Shown: positions 1 to 9,438, counted from the stretch's first letter. The stretch: DNA of 64,000 nucleotides from DASRFR01 sp035651455 (GCA_035651455.1 DASRFR010000022.1:124001-188000); one strand, 5' to 3'. The notes: a model not told the origin generated them from the letters alone. Numbers and translations are program-made.

Positions 1-1
1 T

Positions 2-2290
2 TCACCGGCCGGCATCAGTTGCGGCCAGACTTGCACCGCAAATTTCGACAACGGCACTGTAGTGACGCTCTCCGCGACTCCGGCCTCCGGCAGCACTTTT
101 TCGGGTTGGTCGGGCGCGTGCTCGGGCACAGGCTCCTGCACGGTCACCGTCAGCAGCGCGCAATCAGTAACGGCCACTTTCACATTACAGGGCCACTTTG
201 CCCTTTCGGTGGTACTGAGCGGCGGGGGGACGGGCTCAGTCAGCAGCAGTCCATCGGGGATTAGCTGTGGATCTACGTGCAGCGCGCAGTTTGACTCCGG
301 CACGTCTGTGACTCTGACAGCGACTCCCGGCTCGGGCAGCGTGTTTGTGGGCTGGTCGGGAGCATGCACCGGCAGCGGCGCGTGCACCGTGGTTGTCAGT
401 AGTGCAGAATCTGTCACAGCAACCTTCAGCCCGGCCACAGTGCAGTTGACGGTCACGAAGACCGGCACCGGAACGGGCACCGTAACCAGCAGTCCGGCGG
501 GCATTAACTGCGGTTCATCGTGCACCGCCACTTTCAACGGTGGAACCGTGGTTACGCTGACGGCGACCCCGAGTGCCGGAAACATCTTTTTCGGCTGGTC
601 CGGCGCATGTACCGGAACCGGCGCATGCACTCTGACGCTGAGCGACGCGGCTTCAGTAGTAGCCGAATTTGACATCTCGACACAGCTGACGGTGACCAAG
701 AACGGAATTGGCACCGGCACGGTGACCAGCAATCCCGCTGGAATCAATTGCGGTTCCACTTGCAGCGCGAGCTTTCCTTCAGGATCAACGGTGGCATTGA
801 CCGCGACGCCGGACGCAGGTTTCGCTTTCACCGGCTGGTCGGGCGCTTGCACGGGAACAGGCGCGTGTAACGTGACGATGTCGTCAAGCCAGTCAGTAAC
901 CGCTACGTTCAGCGCCTCATTGCAGTCGATCAACCACATCATCCTCATGGCGCAGGAAAATCGCTCATTCGATCAGTATTTTGGAGCCATGAAGCAGTAT
1001 TGGTCGCAAAACGGCTTTCGGCAGCAGCCCTTTGAAGGTCTTCCCCAGTTCAACGATCCTCCGGGACCGATACCCACCAATCTGGGTTGCGATCCCACCC
1101 TGCCGCCCCCTAACGATTGCACCATCGATGCGAACAGTCCCACGGTGGAGATGTATCACCTGATGACTATGTGCGAGGAGAACACCAGTCCATCGTGGAA
1201 TGAAAGCCACGTAATCTGGAATCTCACAAACCCGGTTTCCCCGACCGCGATGCTGGACGGCTTTGTGTGGTCAGCGGCCCATGACGCGCGCAATCTCCAG
1301 AAGACGCAGACCATCTACGACACTGATGGACTGCGCTCGATGGGTTATTACACCGGCGACGATTTGAATTATTACTACTTCCTGGCATCTAACTTTGCCA
1401 CCTCCGACGCCTGGTTTTCGCCCGTTATGACGCGCACCGATCCTAACCGCGAGTACATGATAGCGGCTACTTCGCAGGGCCATGTCTACCCGCTGCAAAA
1501 CGAGCCGCTGCTGACGGCAAAGACGATTTTCGAGGCCTTGCAGGATGCGGGAATCACGTGGAAGATTTACGTGCACCCGGATTCCACCGGATGCGTCACG
1601 GCGCAGTGTCTCTATAAGTACAGCTATATCCAGAACTTCGTCTACGGGCAGACGGTGCTGAACGACTTCCCGCAAAACATCGTCAGCACCGACCAGTTCA
1701 TCACTGATGCTACGAACGGCACCCTGCCCCAAGTAGCGTGGATTGAACCAGCTTCGTCAGTGGGACTGGATGAACATCCAGCGGATGATGACAACGCCTT
1801 GTGCTGCAGCGTCGAAGCGGGAGCGAATTATGTGTCGTCGTTAATTAACGCGGTGATGACCGGGCCCAGCTGGAAAGATTCGGCGTTCATTCTGACGTTC
1901 GACGAATTCGGAGGATTTTACGATCACATTGCGCCCGTGCGCACGGTCAGTCCCGATGGAATCAAGCCGATGGACTTTAAGCCTGACGACGTGTGCTCAG
2001 TGGTGACCGGTCCAACTTGCGACTTCACCTACACCGGGTACCGCGTGCCCTTGATGGTGGTATCGCCCTTTTCGCAAAAGAATTATGTGTCGCACACTAC
2101 GGCCGACAGCACCGCCATGCTCAGATTCGTGGAAAAACGCTTCGGTTTAGACCCGCTCACGGCGCGGGACGCGGCCCAGATGGATATGACGGAGTTTTTC
2201 GATTTTGTGAATGAGCCGTGGAAGGTTCCGCCGGCGAAGGTGCCAACGCAGAACACCGCAGGCCAATGCTACCTCGACCACTTGCCCTGA
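2..2290 (+). CDS. Secreted phospholipase C-like phosphoesterase with N-terminal InlB B-repeats (5' partial)
   Basis: The open frame enters the window already coding (SPAGISCGQTC at nt 2), so the signal peptide and perhaps more repeats lie upstream. Up to about nt 915 there are one partial and three full repeats of roughly 76 residues, each with the pattern SPAGINCG..C, LTATP, GWSGAC.G.G.C and SVTATF. This is the divergent InlB B-repeat (Flg_new-like) module with two Cys pairs per repeat. From nt 930 on it is a phosphoesterase of the phospholipase C/acid phosphatase family: ENRSFDQYFG, RTDPNREY, WIEP with DEHP, LTFDEFGGFYDH and GYRVPLMVVSPF are the family's metal and catalytic motifs. It probably hydrolyses phosphodiesters or phospholipids outside the cytoplasm. 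The repeats are likely adhesive or spacer domains, which is inference. Confidence 0.9.
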   Translation, partial: SPAGISCGQTCTANFDNGTVVTLSATPASGSTFSGWSGACSGTGSCTVTVSSAQSVTATFTLQGHFALSVVLSGGGTGSVSSSPSGISCGSTCSAQFDSGTSVTLTATPGSGSVFVGWSGACTGSGACTVVVSSAESVTATFSPATVQLTVTKTGTGTGTVTSSPAGINCGSSCTATFNGGTVVTLTATPSAGNIFFGWSGACTGTGACTLTLSDAASVVAEFDISTQLTVTKNGIGTGTVTSNPAGINCGSTCSASFPSGSTVALTATPDAGFAFTGWSGACTGTGACNVTMSSSQSVTATFSASLQSINHIILMAQENRSFDQYFGAMKQYWSQNGFRQQPFEGLPQFNDPPGPIPTNLGCDPTLPPPNDCTIDANSPTVEMYHLMTMCEENTSPSWNESHVIWNLTNPVSPTAMLDGFVWSAAHDARNLQKTQTIYDTDGLRSMGYYTGDDLNYYYFLASNFATSDAWFSPVMTRTDPNREYMIAATSQGHVYPLQNEPLLTAKTIFEALQDAGITWKIYVHPDSTGCVTAQCLYKYSYIQNFVYGQTVLNDFPQNIVSTDQFITDATNGTLPQVAWIEPASSVGLDEHPADDDNALCCSVEAGANYVSSLINAVMTGPSWKDSAFILTFDEFGGFYDHIAPVRTVSPDGIKPMDFKPDDVCSVVTGPTCDFTYTGYRVPLMVVSPFSQKNYVSHTTADSTAMLRFVEKRFGLDPLTARDAAQMDMTEFFDFVNEPWKVPPAKVPTQNTAGQCYLDHLP

Positions 2291-2328
2291 AGCCGGGCGG
2301 CTTAAGGTTACGGGTGTGAAGCCGGGCG

Positions 2329-2904
2329 TTACAGCCGCAGGAAGTTCGCGATCAGTTTCTTACCGTGCCCGGTGAGCACGCTCTCAGGATGGAACTGTAC
2401 GCCCTCGACGGGGAACTTGCGGTGACGCAGGCCCATGATCACGCGGGAGCCGTCGGGCTCGACAGTTTCCGCGCTTACTTCTAAGTCCTTCGGCAGATCC
2501 TCTTCGGCCACCACCAGCGAGTGATAGCGAGTCGCAGTCATCGGGGAAGGCAAATCCTGAAAAATGGTTTTGCCGTCATGCCCAACTTCGCTGGTCTTGC
2601 CGTGCATCAGCTTCTTTGCACGCACCACCTTGCCGCCGAAAGCTGCGCCTATTGCCTGGTGGCCCAGACAAACCCCCAGTAAAGGAATTTCCCCCGCGAG
2701 TTTTCGGACCACCTCTATGCTGATTCCGGCGTCCTGTGGCGTGCATGGCCCCGGGGAGATCAGGATGTGATCGGGGCGCAGAGCGCGAAGCTCGTCAACC
2801 GTGATCTGATCATTGCGGCGCACTTCCACCTCGGCGCCCAGCTCGCCAAGATATTGCACCAGGTTGTAGGTGAAGGAATCGTAGTTGTCGAGGACAAAAA
2901 CCAT
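2329..2904 (-). CDS. trpG: Class I glutamine amidotransferase, anthranilate/aminodeoxychorismate synthase component II
   Basis: A 191-residue protein that supplies ammonia from glutamine to chorismate-using synthases. The N-terminus MVFVLDNYDSFTYNLVQYL is diagnostic of TrpG/PabA, so I start at 2904 and not at an upstream in-frame ATG (2982) that adds 26 unlike residues. The triad is visible: Cys79 in GVCLGHQ, and His172 and Glu174 in FHPESVL. The oxyanion motif SPGPCTP is also present. No trpE, trpD or pabB lies beside it, so tryptophan and folate roles cannot be told apart; these enzymes are often shared. It faces the phospholipase gene tail to tail with 38 bp between them. Confidence 0.93.
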   Translation of the reverse strand: MVFVLDNYDSFTYNLVQYLGELGAEVEVRRNDQITVDELRALRPDHILISPGPCTPQDAGISIEVVRKLAGEIPLLGVCLGHQAIGAAFGGKVVRAKKLMHGKTSEVGHDGKTIFQDLPSPMTATRYHSLVVAEEDLPKDLEVSAETVEPDGSRVIMGLRHRKFPVEGVQFHPESVLTGHGKKLIANFLRL

Positions 2905-3071
2905 GACTAGAGTTCGGGCTCCGCGGCTTTCTGGGCGGCGGATTCCGGGTGGCAAGTCCGGATGCCATTTGGCGATACTCACAGCCTATCATCTACTCAA
3001 GGCACGTTCGAGGCCAGGGCTTATGCGCCGTGTCATGCCTGCCAGACTAAAGCGCAGCCCGGCTGATACTT

Positions 3072-3944
3072 TCAGCTCGCCGCTTCCGTACGCGCCTGGA
3101 ATGCCGAAGCATAGTCATCAATGAATCGGTCGAAGTCATGCGGCTTGCGCCCGGTAAGCTTCTCCAAGGACGAATCGATCAGAGCCGCTTTCCCTTCGCG
3201 ATAGTACCGCATGAGATCGATCAGCGCATCGGCGGACCACTCTGGAGAGCCAACCGATGAAAGCGCTTTCCTGAATTCCGCGGGCGGTAAGTCGACGTAC
3301 GTAATTCTGCGTCCGAGATGACGCGAGAACTTCTCCGCGATTTCGGCGCTGCTGAGTGCCTCCGGGCCAGTTAGCGTATAAGCGCGGCCCTCGTGTCCTG
3401 GGCCGCTCAATACCTTGACAGTAGCGGCCGCAATGTCACGCACATCGACGTGACTCACTCGCCCATCCTTTTGGCAGCCGTAAAACGCGTTCTGCGCGCT
3501 GATGGTACCCGAGTTGTAGTTAACGAAATTCTGCATGAAGCCGTTGGGACGAATGAATGTATAGCGCAGGCCCGAAGCCCGGATGTTTTCTTCGGATTCC
3601 GCATGCTGGCGCGGAAAGATCGCGTCTTTCCCTCCCATCGCACTCAGTTTGACGATGTGCTGTTTGCCGCCCTCGCTCTTCACTGCGGTAATGAAATTGG
3701 CTTCCATCGCCGGCAGGTCGCGCGAGGGTGGTCCGACCAGGAAAACCCTTTCCATGCCTTCGAGCGCGGAGCGGATCGTGGCCGGCTTGCCATAATCCAT
3801 GAGGACCGTCTCGACGCCCGCGGGGGCTTCGGCCGCTTTTTGCTCTGTCTGGTAAGCTGCGCGAATCTTCAGTCCCGCGGCCACCGCTTGCTTCAGCACT
3901 TCACTGCCAACATTGCCGCTCGCTCCGGTGATCAGAATCATCAT
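3072..3944 (-). CDS. NmrA-like NAD(P)-binding reductase/regulator (SDR superfamily, atypical)
   Basis: A 290-residue single-domain Rossmann protein. The N-terminal glycine motif ITGASGNVGS (residues 5-14) binds the dinucleotide. The following FLVGPPSRDLPAMEANF, HIVKLSAMGG and FIRPNGFMQNF blocks are typical of NmrA/HSCARG and QorB-like quinone reductases. The Tyr-Lys pair of classical SDR enzymes is absent, which is normal for this family. It may sense the NADP(H) state or reduce quinones; the substrate cannot be read from sequence. It is monocistronic, with 167 bp to the downstream trpG on the same strand. Confidence 0.85.
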   Translation of the reverse strand: MMILITGASGNVGSEVLKQAVAAGLKIRAAYQTEQKAAEAPAGVETVLMDYGKPATIRSALEGMERVFLVGPPSRDLPAMEANFITAVKSEGGKQHIVKLSAMGGKDAIFPRQHAESEENIRASGLRYTFIRPNGFMQNFVNYNSGTISAQNAFYGCQKDGRVSHVDVRDIAAATVKVLSGPGHEGRAYTLTGPEALSSAEIAEKFSRHLGRRITYVDLPPAEFRKALSSVGSPEWSADALIDLMRYYREGKAALIDSSLEKLTGRKPHDFDRFIDDYASAFQARTEAAS

Positions 3945-4261
3945 CCACTCCTTATTCGTGATGTCGGTAGCCGGTTACATCTGCTATGTGTTACGCGCTG
4001 GGTGCGGGGCGCAGTATCTGTCCCAGCTTGACCTGTAAGCGCTCCCAAGTGCCGGCCAGCCTGCTGCCTGGCTATTGTTTCGTCAGCCCGCCGAGAATGC
4101 AACCCAGTGATTCCCCTCGCCCGTGGCCGCGGCAAACCTCAGCGGTTAGTAGGGTTACTCACAATCCGAGATTGGCTTGCCGTTAAGGCGCTCAGTATTG
4201 ATTTTCTTGACACGCCGCCCGTCCCAAGCGATGCTTACACACATTCCTTCGGGGAGGTTTC
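3945..4261. other. Divergent intergenic region, 317 bp
   Basis: This lies between the NmrA-like gene (minus) and the PilZ gene (plus). A perfect TTGACA hexamer sits at 4207-4212, but the sequence 16-18 bp downstream is a poor -10, so I do not call a promoter. GGGAGG just before 4262 is the PilZ ribosome binding site. No other gene or repeat was seen. Confidence 0.5.
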
Positions 4262-4600
4262 ATGCCGGAAACCGAGCAGGAAAAACGGGAAAAGCGCGCC
4301 ACCCGACGGTTCGCCCTACGGCTCCCAGTTTCGGTCGTGTACAGTGAAAGCGGCACTTCGGGGCAGCCCGCCCAGACGCGCGACGTCAGTGCCCGCGGCA
4401 TCTGTTTCTATGTCGACGCGCCGATCGCCACCGGTGCACCCATCGAGTTCACCTTGACCTTGCCCCCTGAGATCACGTTGACCGAAAGCATCCGCGTGCG
4501 CTGCAAAGGCCGCGTGGTTCGAGTGGATTCCGCGGCGCCGAATGGTAAGGTTGCGGTCGCCGCCGTGATTGACGAGTACGAGTTCCTGTCCGAATCCTGA
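4262..4600 (+). CDS. PilZ domain protein
   Basis: A 112-residue cytosolic protein that is almost entirely one PilZ domain. The c-di-GMP-binding signature is present: RRFALR at residues 15-20 (RxxxR) and DVSARG at 41-46 (DxSxxG), spaced as in functional receptors. It should therefore bind c-di-GMP and act through an unknown partner. A strong ribosome binding site (GGGAGG, 5-6 nt before ATG) fixes the start. There is no linked cyclase, phosphodiesterase or motility gene. Confidence 0.9.
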   Translation: MPETEQEKREKRATRRFALRLPVSVVYSESGTSGQPAQTRDVSARGICFYVDAPIATGAPIEFTLTLPPEITLTESIRVRCKGRVVRVDSAAPNGKVAVAAVIDEYEFLSES

Positions 4601-4841
4601 TTACGTACGCTCGACTGCGGCTTACCGCTGACCGCCTCAACTCCCGCCCAAGGCAATCGAAGCCACAATCTCGTATTTAACGGTGCGGTTAGCGCGCAAG
4701 CTCCACGTCTAAGGTGTAACTAGAGCGCCTGCTTGGTGATAGCTTGGCCCGAGGCTGCCATGTCCAATTGCTTACCACTTTTCCGGCGTATTCTGCGATG
4801 ATTAAGGTTCTACTCGATAATCCTTACCTGCAGGTGATGTT

Positions 4842-6305
4842 TTGCGGTTCGCCGCGTACGCGCTGTTGATTTTGAGTTGCTCGATAATGCCGCCGTGGGC
4901 AGCGGCCCAAGGGAATACGGCGAGCGCTCCGCTGGCACAGAGGCCGGCCTATGCCTCCGTAACCGCGATGGGAGTGGCGCACGACGAGAATGGGCCTGCG
5001 GTTCAGATCGTCATGACTCGCCCGATCGTGCCCGATATCCAGCAAGTCGATCGACCACTGCGCCTCGTTATTGATCTTCCCAGGACCAGGAACGCGGTGA
5101 AGCAGAAAAAGCTCCCGGTCGGCAAATTCCAGATTGAGAACCTCCGCATCGATCAATTCGTCAATGATCCCCCGGTCACCCGTGTGGTGGTCGATCTGAA
5201 TGCACCGGTGACGTACTCGTGGGAAACGGTGGGGAACCGTGTGGTGGTACACCTGAAAGCGTCGAGCCCGGCGAGTCCCTCCACCGCTCAGGCGAAACCC
5301 GCTGCGCAGCCGGAGAACAGCATTGGATTCTCCAGTGCGCCATCGGCGCCAGTGACGCCCGTCATCCCGGTTGCGACCGCTTCGGCCATCGTTGTCGGCG
5401 CACACGCGAACACAACATCGTCAATCACGGCGGGAGCGGAGACAACAGTTTTACGGGTGGCTCGCGGGGGCGAAGTCCACGTCTGTCCCGGAAGCACGGT
5501 TTCCGTTACCGCGTCGAAAAATGGCCGCAACCTTCTACTGGGCATGAATACAGGCGCCCTGGAGACTCACTACCGGTTGGGTGAGGGCGCTGCCGACACC
5601 ATCCTGACACCCGACTTCCGCCTGCTCATGCCGGGGCCCGGTGAATTCGATTTTGCAGTCAGCACCGACTCCAAAGGGAATACGTGTGTGCGCGGTCTGC
5701 CGGGCAATGCCGCTGGTCTGATTGTTTCTGAGCTGATGGGAGATCGCAGTTACCTGGTCAATGCCGACGACGAGGTCATGTTCAGTGCAGGCCGGCTGCA
5801 ACAGGTGAGTTCACAAATTCCGTCCAACTGCGGTTGTCCCGCGCCGGCTCCGGCGCCCGCAGTGATGACGGCCTCCGCCCAATCGCTTCCTACGGTGACA
5901 CAGAACGAAGTTGCAATCTCGCCCGCGAAAACAGCCGGTCCGGCCGCAGGCTCCGTCACCAACCTGCCTGCCGGAGCAGACGGGCAGGGCTCCCCGCTGG
6001 AAATATCGGTATTGCCGCAAAGCAGTGTTCCGCTGCCGCCTTCGAACAGCAACGATGTCCATGTCAGCGTAGAAGCGCCGCTCGTGTTCCGCGCCTCCGA
6101 TGCCGCACCGCCGTCGGCGCCGATGCAGGATGCAAAGTTACTCCCGGCAAGAACCGTGGTGTGGCACTATTCGCTTCCCACGGTCGTGCTTCCACCGACT
6201 GCGCCCGCACCGCGTGCCCTGCCTCCGCGAAAGACAGCGGCGCGACCGACCCATCGCGGTTTCTTTGGACACATCAAAGGCTTCTTCGCTGCGCTGTTTC
6301 ACTAG
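4842..6305 (+). CDS. Exported AMIN-domain protein with FecR-like region
   Basis: A 487-residue protein. The first codon is TTG, preceded by AGGTGAT; no ATG fits the frame. Residues 1-23 form a signal peptide ending PPWAAAQG. Residues about 38-140 form an AMIN domain (RLVIDLP, NLRIDQF, TRVVVDLN, VVVHLKA), which binds peptidoglycan or envelope components in PilQ and AmiC. Residues about 200-320 (VARGGEVHVCPG, LLMPGPGEFDF, YLVNADDEVMFS) resemble FecR-type beta domains. A long Pro/Ala/Ser linker and a basic C-terminus follow. It ends 59 bp before a TonB-like gene, so the two may share an envelope function; that link is inferred. Confidence 0.8.
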   Translation: MRFAAYALLILSCSIMPPWAAAQGNTASAPLAQRPAYASVTAMGVAHDENGPAVQIVMTRPIVPDIQQVDRPLRLVIDLPRTRNAVKQKKLPVGKFQIENLRIDQFVNDPPVTRVVVDLNAPVTYSWETVGNRVVVHLKASSPASPSTAQAKPAAQPENSIGFSSAPSAPVTPVIPVATASAIVVGAHANTTSSITAGAETTVLRVARGGEVHVCPGSTVSVTASKNGRNLLLGMNTGALETHYRLGEGAADTILTPDFRLLMPGPGEFDFAVSTDSKGNTCVRGLPGNAAGLIVSELMGDRSYLVNADDEVMFSAGRLQQVSSQIPSNCGCPAPAPAPAVMTASAQSLPTVTQNEVAISPAKTAGPAAGSVTNLPAGADGQGSPLEISVLPQSSVPLPPSNSNDVHVSVEAPLVFRASDAAPPSAPMQDAKLLPARTVVWHYSLPTVVLPPTAPAPRALPPRKTAARPTHRGFFGHIKGFFAALFH

Positions 6306-6364
6306 CAAAAATAGGTGTCCCCGCGTTGCCGCGAGGCATATACTTTGACCTGAGCCGGAAATCC

Positions 6365-7252
6365 ATGTCAGTGGCGCAGACTCCTCCGCCTGCGGCACCC
6401 GGTTCTGCGGTCCCGGAACCGACTTTTTTGCCCACCCTTATGGGCGAAGGTGATGGGACGTACAGAGCCCGCCCGAGTATCTTCGTCTTTTCTTACCTGC
6501 TGGACCTTGTCATCGTCGGTGTGGTGGTCTGGTCCGGGAATTGGGTTGTGCAGCATCGCCAGGAAATCAAGAAACAAGTGGTTGCTCTGGTCACCGACGT
6601 GAGCCCGTACACCTTGCCGGCATCGAAGACGCAAGCCGGTGGCGGCGGTGGTGGCGGCGATCGCGACAAGTTCGCTGCCTCGAAAGGCGCAGCGCCGAAA
6701 TTCGCCGCCGAGCAAATTACTCCACCTGCCATCGTGGTTCGCAATCCGGATCCCAAGCTTGTCGCGGATCCCACCGTCGTCGGCCCACCATCGCTTCAAC
6801 TGCCGCAAACCGGCCAAATGGGAGATCCGTTTTCAACGATCTTGGGCCCGGCCTCGAACGGAACCGGATCGGGCGGCGGCATCGGCAGTGGCAGCGGCGG
6901 CGGCGTGGGCTCGGGCCGGGGTCCCGGGGTCGGGCCGGGATGGGGCGGCGGGATCGGCGGCGGGGCTTACAAGGTCGGAGGAGGCGTAAGCGCGCCCAGG
7001 CCTTTGTTCACGCCCGATCCGGAATATTCCGAGGAAGCCCGCAAGGCAAAATATCAAGGCACCGTCGTGCTGTGGATGGTGGTGGGCCCGGATGGCCGAC
7101 CGCGGGAGATGCGCATCGTGCGGACGCTGGGACTCGGCCTGGATGAGAAGGCGCTGGAAGCGGTCCGCCAATGGCGTTTCGATCCGGCTCTAAAGGATGG
7201 GCATCCCGTTGCCGTGCAGATCAATGTGGAAGTGAGCTTCCGGCTGTACTGA
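6365..7252 (+). CDS. Energy transducer TonB-like protein
   Basis: A 295-residue inner-membrane-anchored protein. One transmembrane segment lies at about residues 38-58 (FVFSYLLDLVIVGVVVW), followed by a periplasmic stretch rich in Gly (several GSGGG runs, residues about 155-205). The C-terminal 80 residues form a TonB_C domain: YSEEARKAKYQGTV, VVGPDGRPREMRI, LDEKALEAVRQWRFDPA. It should couple the proton motive force to outer-membrane receptors, although no exbB or exbD is adjacent. I start at ATG 6365 because the longer frame runs back into the upstream gene. TATACT at 6339-6344 may be its -10. Confidence 0.88.
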   Translation: MSVAQTPPPAAPGSAVPEPTFLPTLMGEGDGTYRARPSIFVFSYLLDLVIVGVVVWSGNWVVQHRQEIKKQVVALVTDVSPYTLPASKTQAGGGGGGGDRDKFAASKGAAPKFAAEQITPPAIVVRNPDPKLVADPTVVGPPSLQLPQTGQMGDPFSTILGPASNGTGSGGGIGSGSGGGVGSGRGPGVGPGWGGGIGGGAYKVGGGVSAPRPLFTPDPEYSEEARKAKYQGTVVLWMVVGPDGRPREMRIVRTLGLGLDEKALEAVRQWRFDPALKDGHPVAVQINVEVSFRLY

Positions 7253-7309
7253 GAACAAGATTCGGAAGGAAATTGTTCTTGCAAGCGCAGCCGGAAGCCA
7301 CAACGCGAA

Positions 7310-7600
7310 TTACGATTTCCGCAGTGCTTTCCCCAGCGGCGCGGCTTTATCACGCAGAGTGTCGGCAATCTCAGAACCGCGCTCCAGCACCTCATCAAAG
7401 CGGTCCTTGGCTTCGTCTTTTAAGTCTTCGAAACGGTCGACGGCGTCTGCGTAACCGCGGCGCAGGTCTTTGCGCAACTGCTTGCCGGTTTTCGGCGCCA
7501 GCAGTAATGCCACCGCGGCACCGATCCCTAAACCGATCAGCAAGAAAGTGACGGCGGTTCCGACGTTGCTATCTGAGCTTTCATAATTGCCGGACTGCAT
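7310..7600 (-). CDS. YtxH domain protein
   Basis: A 96-residue membrane protein. One hydrophobic helix with a glycine zipper lies at residues 14-34 (VTFLLIGLGIGAAVALLL), then APKTGKQLRKDLR and an amphipathic charged helix. This is the YtxH/gas-vesicle-associated small protein pattern, linked in other bacteria to general stress. A 134-bp gap separates it from the M24 peptidase upstream on the same strand. Its function here is unknown. Confidence 0.85.
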   Translation of the reverse strand: MQSGNYESSDSNVGTAVTFLLIGLGIGAAVALLLAPKTGKQLRKDLRRGYADAVDRFEDLKDEAKDRFDEVLERGSEIADTLRDKAAPLGKALRKS

Positions 7601-7734
7601 GAGAACACCTCTCCGTTATGTGATTGCCTCGGTGTGTCCGCGAGGCGAAATAAAGATACCTCAACCATTCTACGCGGGATTGAACACGGCGAAAGCCTGC
7701 ACACGTGCATAAGTCATGAAATTGGACTGCCAGA

Positions 7735-9018
7735 TCAAGCTTCGGCGAAAGGCTGCTCGAGGGACGGGCTTTGCCGGGTGAACAGTTCCGCGCCGTTCTC
7801 GGTGATGTGCATGTCGTCTTCAAGACGGACGCCGAACTCGCCGCGAATGTAAATGCCAGGCTCGTCGCTGAAAGTCATGTTGGCCGCCATTTTCGTCGGA
7901 TTGCCGCGAACCAGGTAGGGCCACTCGTGACCGTCCATGCCCATGCCATGTCCAAGCCGATGGGCGAAATACTTGTAGTCGGGACCGTAACCGGCATCAG
8001 TGATGACCTTCCGCGCAGCGGCATCGACAGCGCCGCATTCCAATCCGGGATGGGCGGCGGCAAGCGCCGCACTCTGCGCGCGGTGCACGACGTCGAAGAC
8101 CTGCTTCATCCTGTCGCTGGCCTTGCCCAGCACGAACGTACGAGTGATGTCGGAACAATATCCTTCGACCCTGCAGCCGCCGTCGATCAGGATAATCGTG
8201 CCCTCGTGAATGACTTGCGGCGTAACCGAGCCGTGCGGGAAGGCGGAAAATGCGCCAACCTGCACGTCGGCATCGCCTTCGAAGCCAAGCTGGCGGTGGG
8301 CAGCCTCGATCAGGTCCTCAATCTGATGCTGGGTCATGCCTTCCTTCAGGCTGTGATACGTGGCTTCGTACGCGGCCAGCGTAACTTTCGCCGCCAGCCG
8401 CATCAACTCGACTTCATGATCGCTTTTGACCATGCGGCAGCCCGCGGTGACCGGAGTTGCGCTCAGGAGTTTCACCTGCGGCGCGGCGTTGGCGATGCCG
8501 TCGCCAAAAACAAAGTGCACGGTCTCCTCGATGCCGATCTGTCCGGTGGAAATGCCGCGGTCTTTTAGACCTTGCGCAACGCTCTCATAAGGACTGTCGT
8601 CTTCCTGCCACACGCGCACATCGGGCTGCTGGTCCGGAGATTTTGCGATCTGCTCGCGGGCGCGTCCCTCCTCAAAAGCAGGGCAGACATAGAACGCCTG
8701 ACCTTTTGCCGGAAGCACCATCGCGAAGAGGCGCTCCCCGCCCCACCAGCGAATTCCGCTGAAGTAATTGAGCGAAGTGCCCTCCATCAGGAGAATCGCG
8801 TCGAGATTGCTTGCCTGCATCAGCTGGCGAGCTTTTTCCTGGCGGGCGCTGCGTTCTGCGGTGGTGATCGGACGAGCTTCGCCCTGGCGAGATTTCAGTT
8901 TTGCGATGGGAGCGGGCAACGTTGCGCACTCTGGGGACGTCCGGGCCAGAGCATTTGGCGCTGCGCCCGCGGCAACGGCAAGCGCACCGATCTTCGAGAA
9001 ATCACGGCGAGAGAGCAT
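7735..9018 (-). CDS. Exported Xaa-Pro peptidase family protein (M24B)
   Basis: A 427-residue metallopeptidase. I choose ATG 9018 because GGAGG lies 4 nt upstream and the protein then begins with a Tat signal (SRRDFSKIGALAVAAG), so it should be exported folded. The N-terminal creatinase-like domain spans about 50-185. The catalytic pita-bread domain carries all five metal ligands: Asp pair in LIDGGCRVEGYCSDITRTF, His in HRLGHGMGMDGHE, Glu in FSDEPGIY and Glu in VRLEDDMHI. It should remove N-terminal residues before proline or act as a prolidase. Confidence 0.92.
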   Translation of the reverse strand: MLSRRDFSKIGALAVAAGAAPNALARTSPECATLPAPIAKLKSRQGEARPITTAERSARQEKARQLMQASNLDAILLMEGTSLNYFSGIRWWGGERLFAMVLPAKGQAFYVCPAFEEGRAREQIAKSPDQQPDVRVWQEDDSPYESVAQGLKDRGISTGQIGIEETVHFVFGDGIANAAPQVKLLSATPVTAGCRMVKSDHEVELMRLAAKVTLAAYEATYHSLKEGMTQHQIEDLIEAAHRQLGFEGDADVQVGAFSAFPHGSVTPQVIHEGTIILIDGGCRVEGYCSDITRTFVLGKASDRMKQVFDVVHRAQSAALAAAHPGLECGAVDAAARKVITDAGYGPDYKYFAHRLGHGMGMDGHEWPYLVRGNPTKMAANMTFSDEPGIYIRGEFGVRLEDDMHITENGAELFTRQSPSLEQPFAEA

Positions 9019-9042
9019 GCGACCTCCGGGAGATGAAGCCAC

Positions 9043-9048
9043 AGTATA
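9043..9048 (-). promoter_or_regulatory. Candidate -10 box of the M24 peptidase gene
   Basis: TATACT on the minus strand, 25 nt before the start codon at 9018. No good -35 hexamer is seen at 16-18 bp, so this is a weak to moderate call. Confidence 0.4.
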
Positions 9049-9432
9049 CGTTTCGTTGGTAAGAATTCAGCCTGAGGGTTGGAACTCTTTCAAGTGAGGC
9101 CAAAGCTCGTCACGCGAAGCGAACGTGGAATTCCACCGTAGTGTCAGAATTTGCCCAAAAAAAGCGGGAGGCTTGCCTTCTCGCGGTGTTCGGAGGGTAC
9201 ACAACGGTTGCGGCTTACGTCTCGGGAATCCCGGCAAAACCCGTGTGCCTTCTTCCTGCACCGTCTTCAACTGCTTCGGATGGAGTCCGAGCGCGTGCAA
9301 ATGCTAGGAGCCACCTGCCGTGTCTCGCCAGGCGGCGTGACAGCGATTTCAAATGCGGAACGACAGTGACTGCTAACCCGGCCTGCACCGCCGCGTGCGA
9401 CTTGGGACACGGCCGCGCGAAAAGCGCGCAGT

Positions 9433-9438
9433 TATAAT
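9433..9438 (+). promoter_or_regulatory. Candidate -10 box of the carboxylase gene
   Basis: A perfect TATAAT lies only 9 nt before the ATG at 9448. If used, transcription would begin within about 2 nt of the start codon, giving a leaderless or nearly leaderless message. There is no Shine-Dalgarno sequence before the ATG, which agrees. No -35 is recognisable. Confidence 0.5.

Noticed and set aside
2287..2328. Repeated TGAAGCCGGGCG in the gap between phospholipase and trpG
   Set aside because: Only two short copies, and no hairpin with a T-run, so neither a terminator nor a repeat family is supported.
9125..9136. Perfect palindrome GTGGAATTCCAC
   Set aside because: It contains an EcoRI site and sits far from both promoters; a 12-bp palindrome alone is weak evidence.
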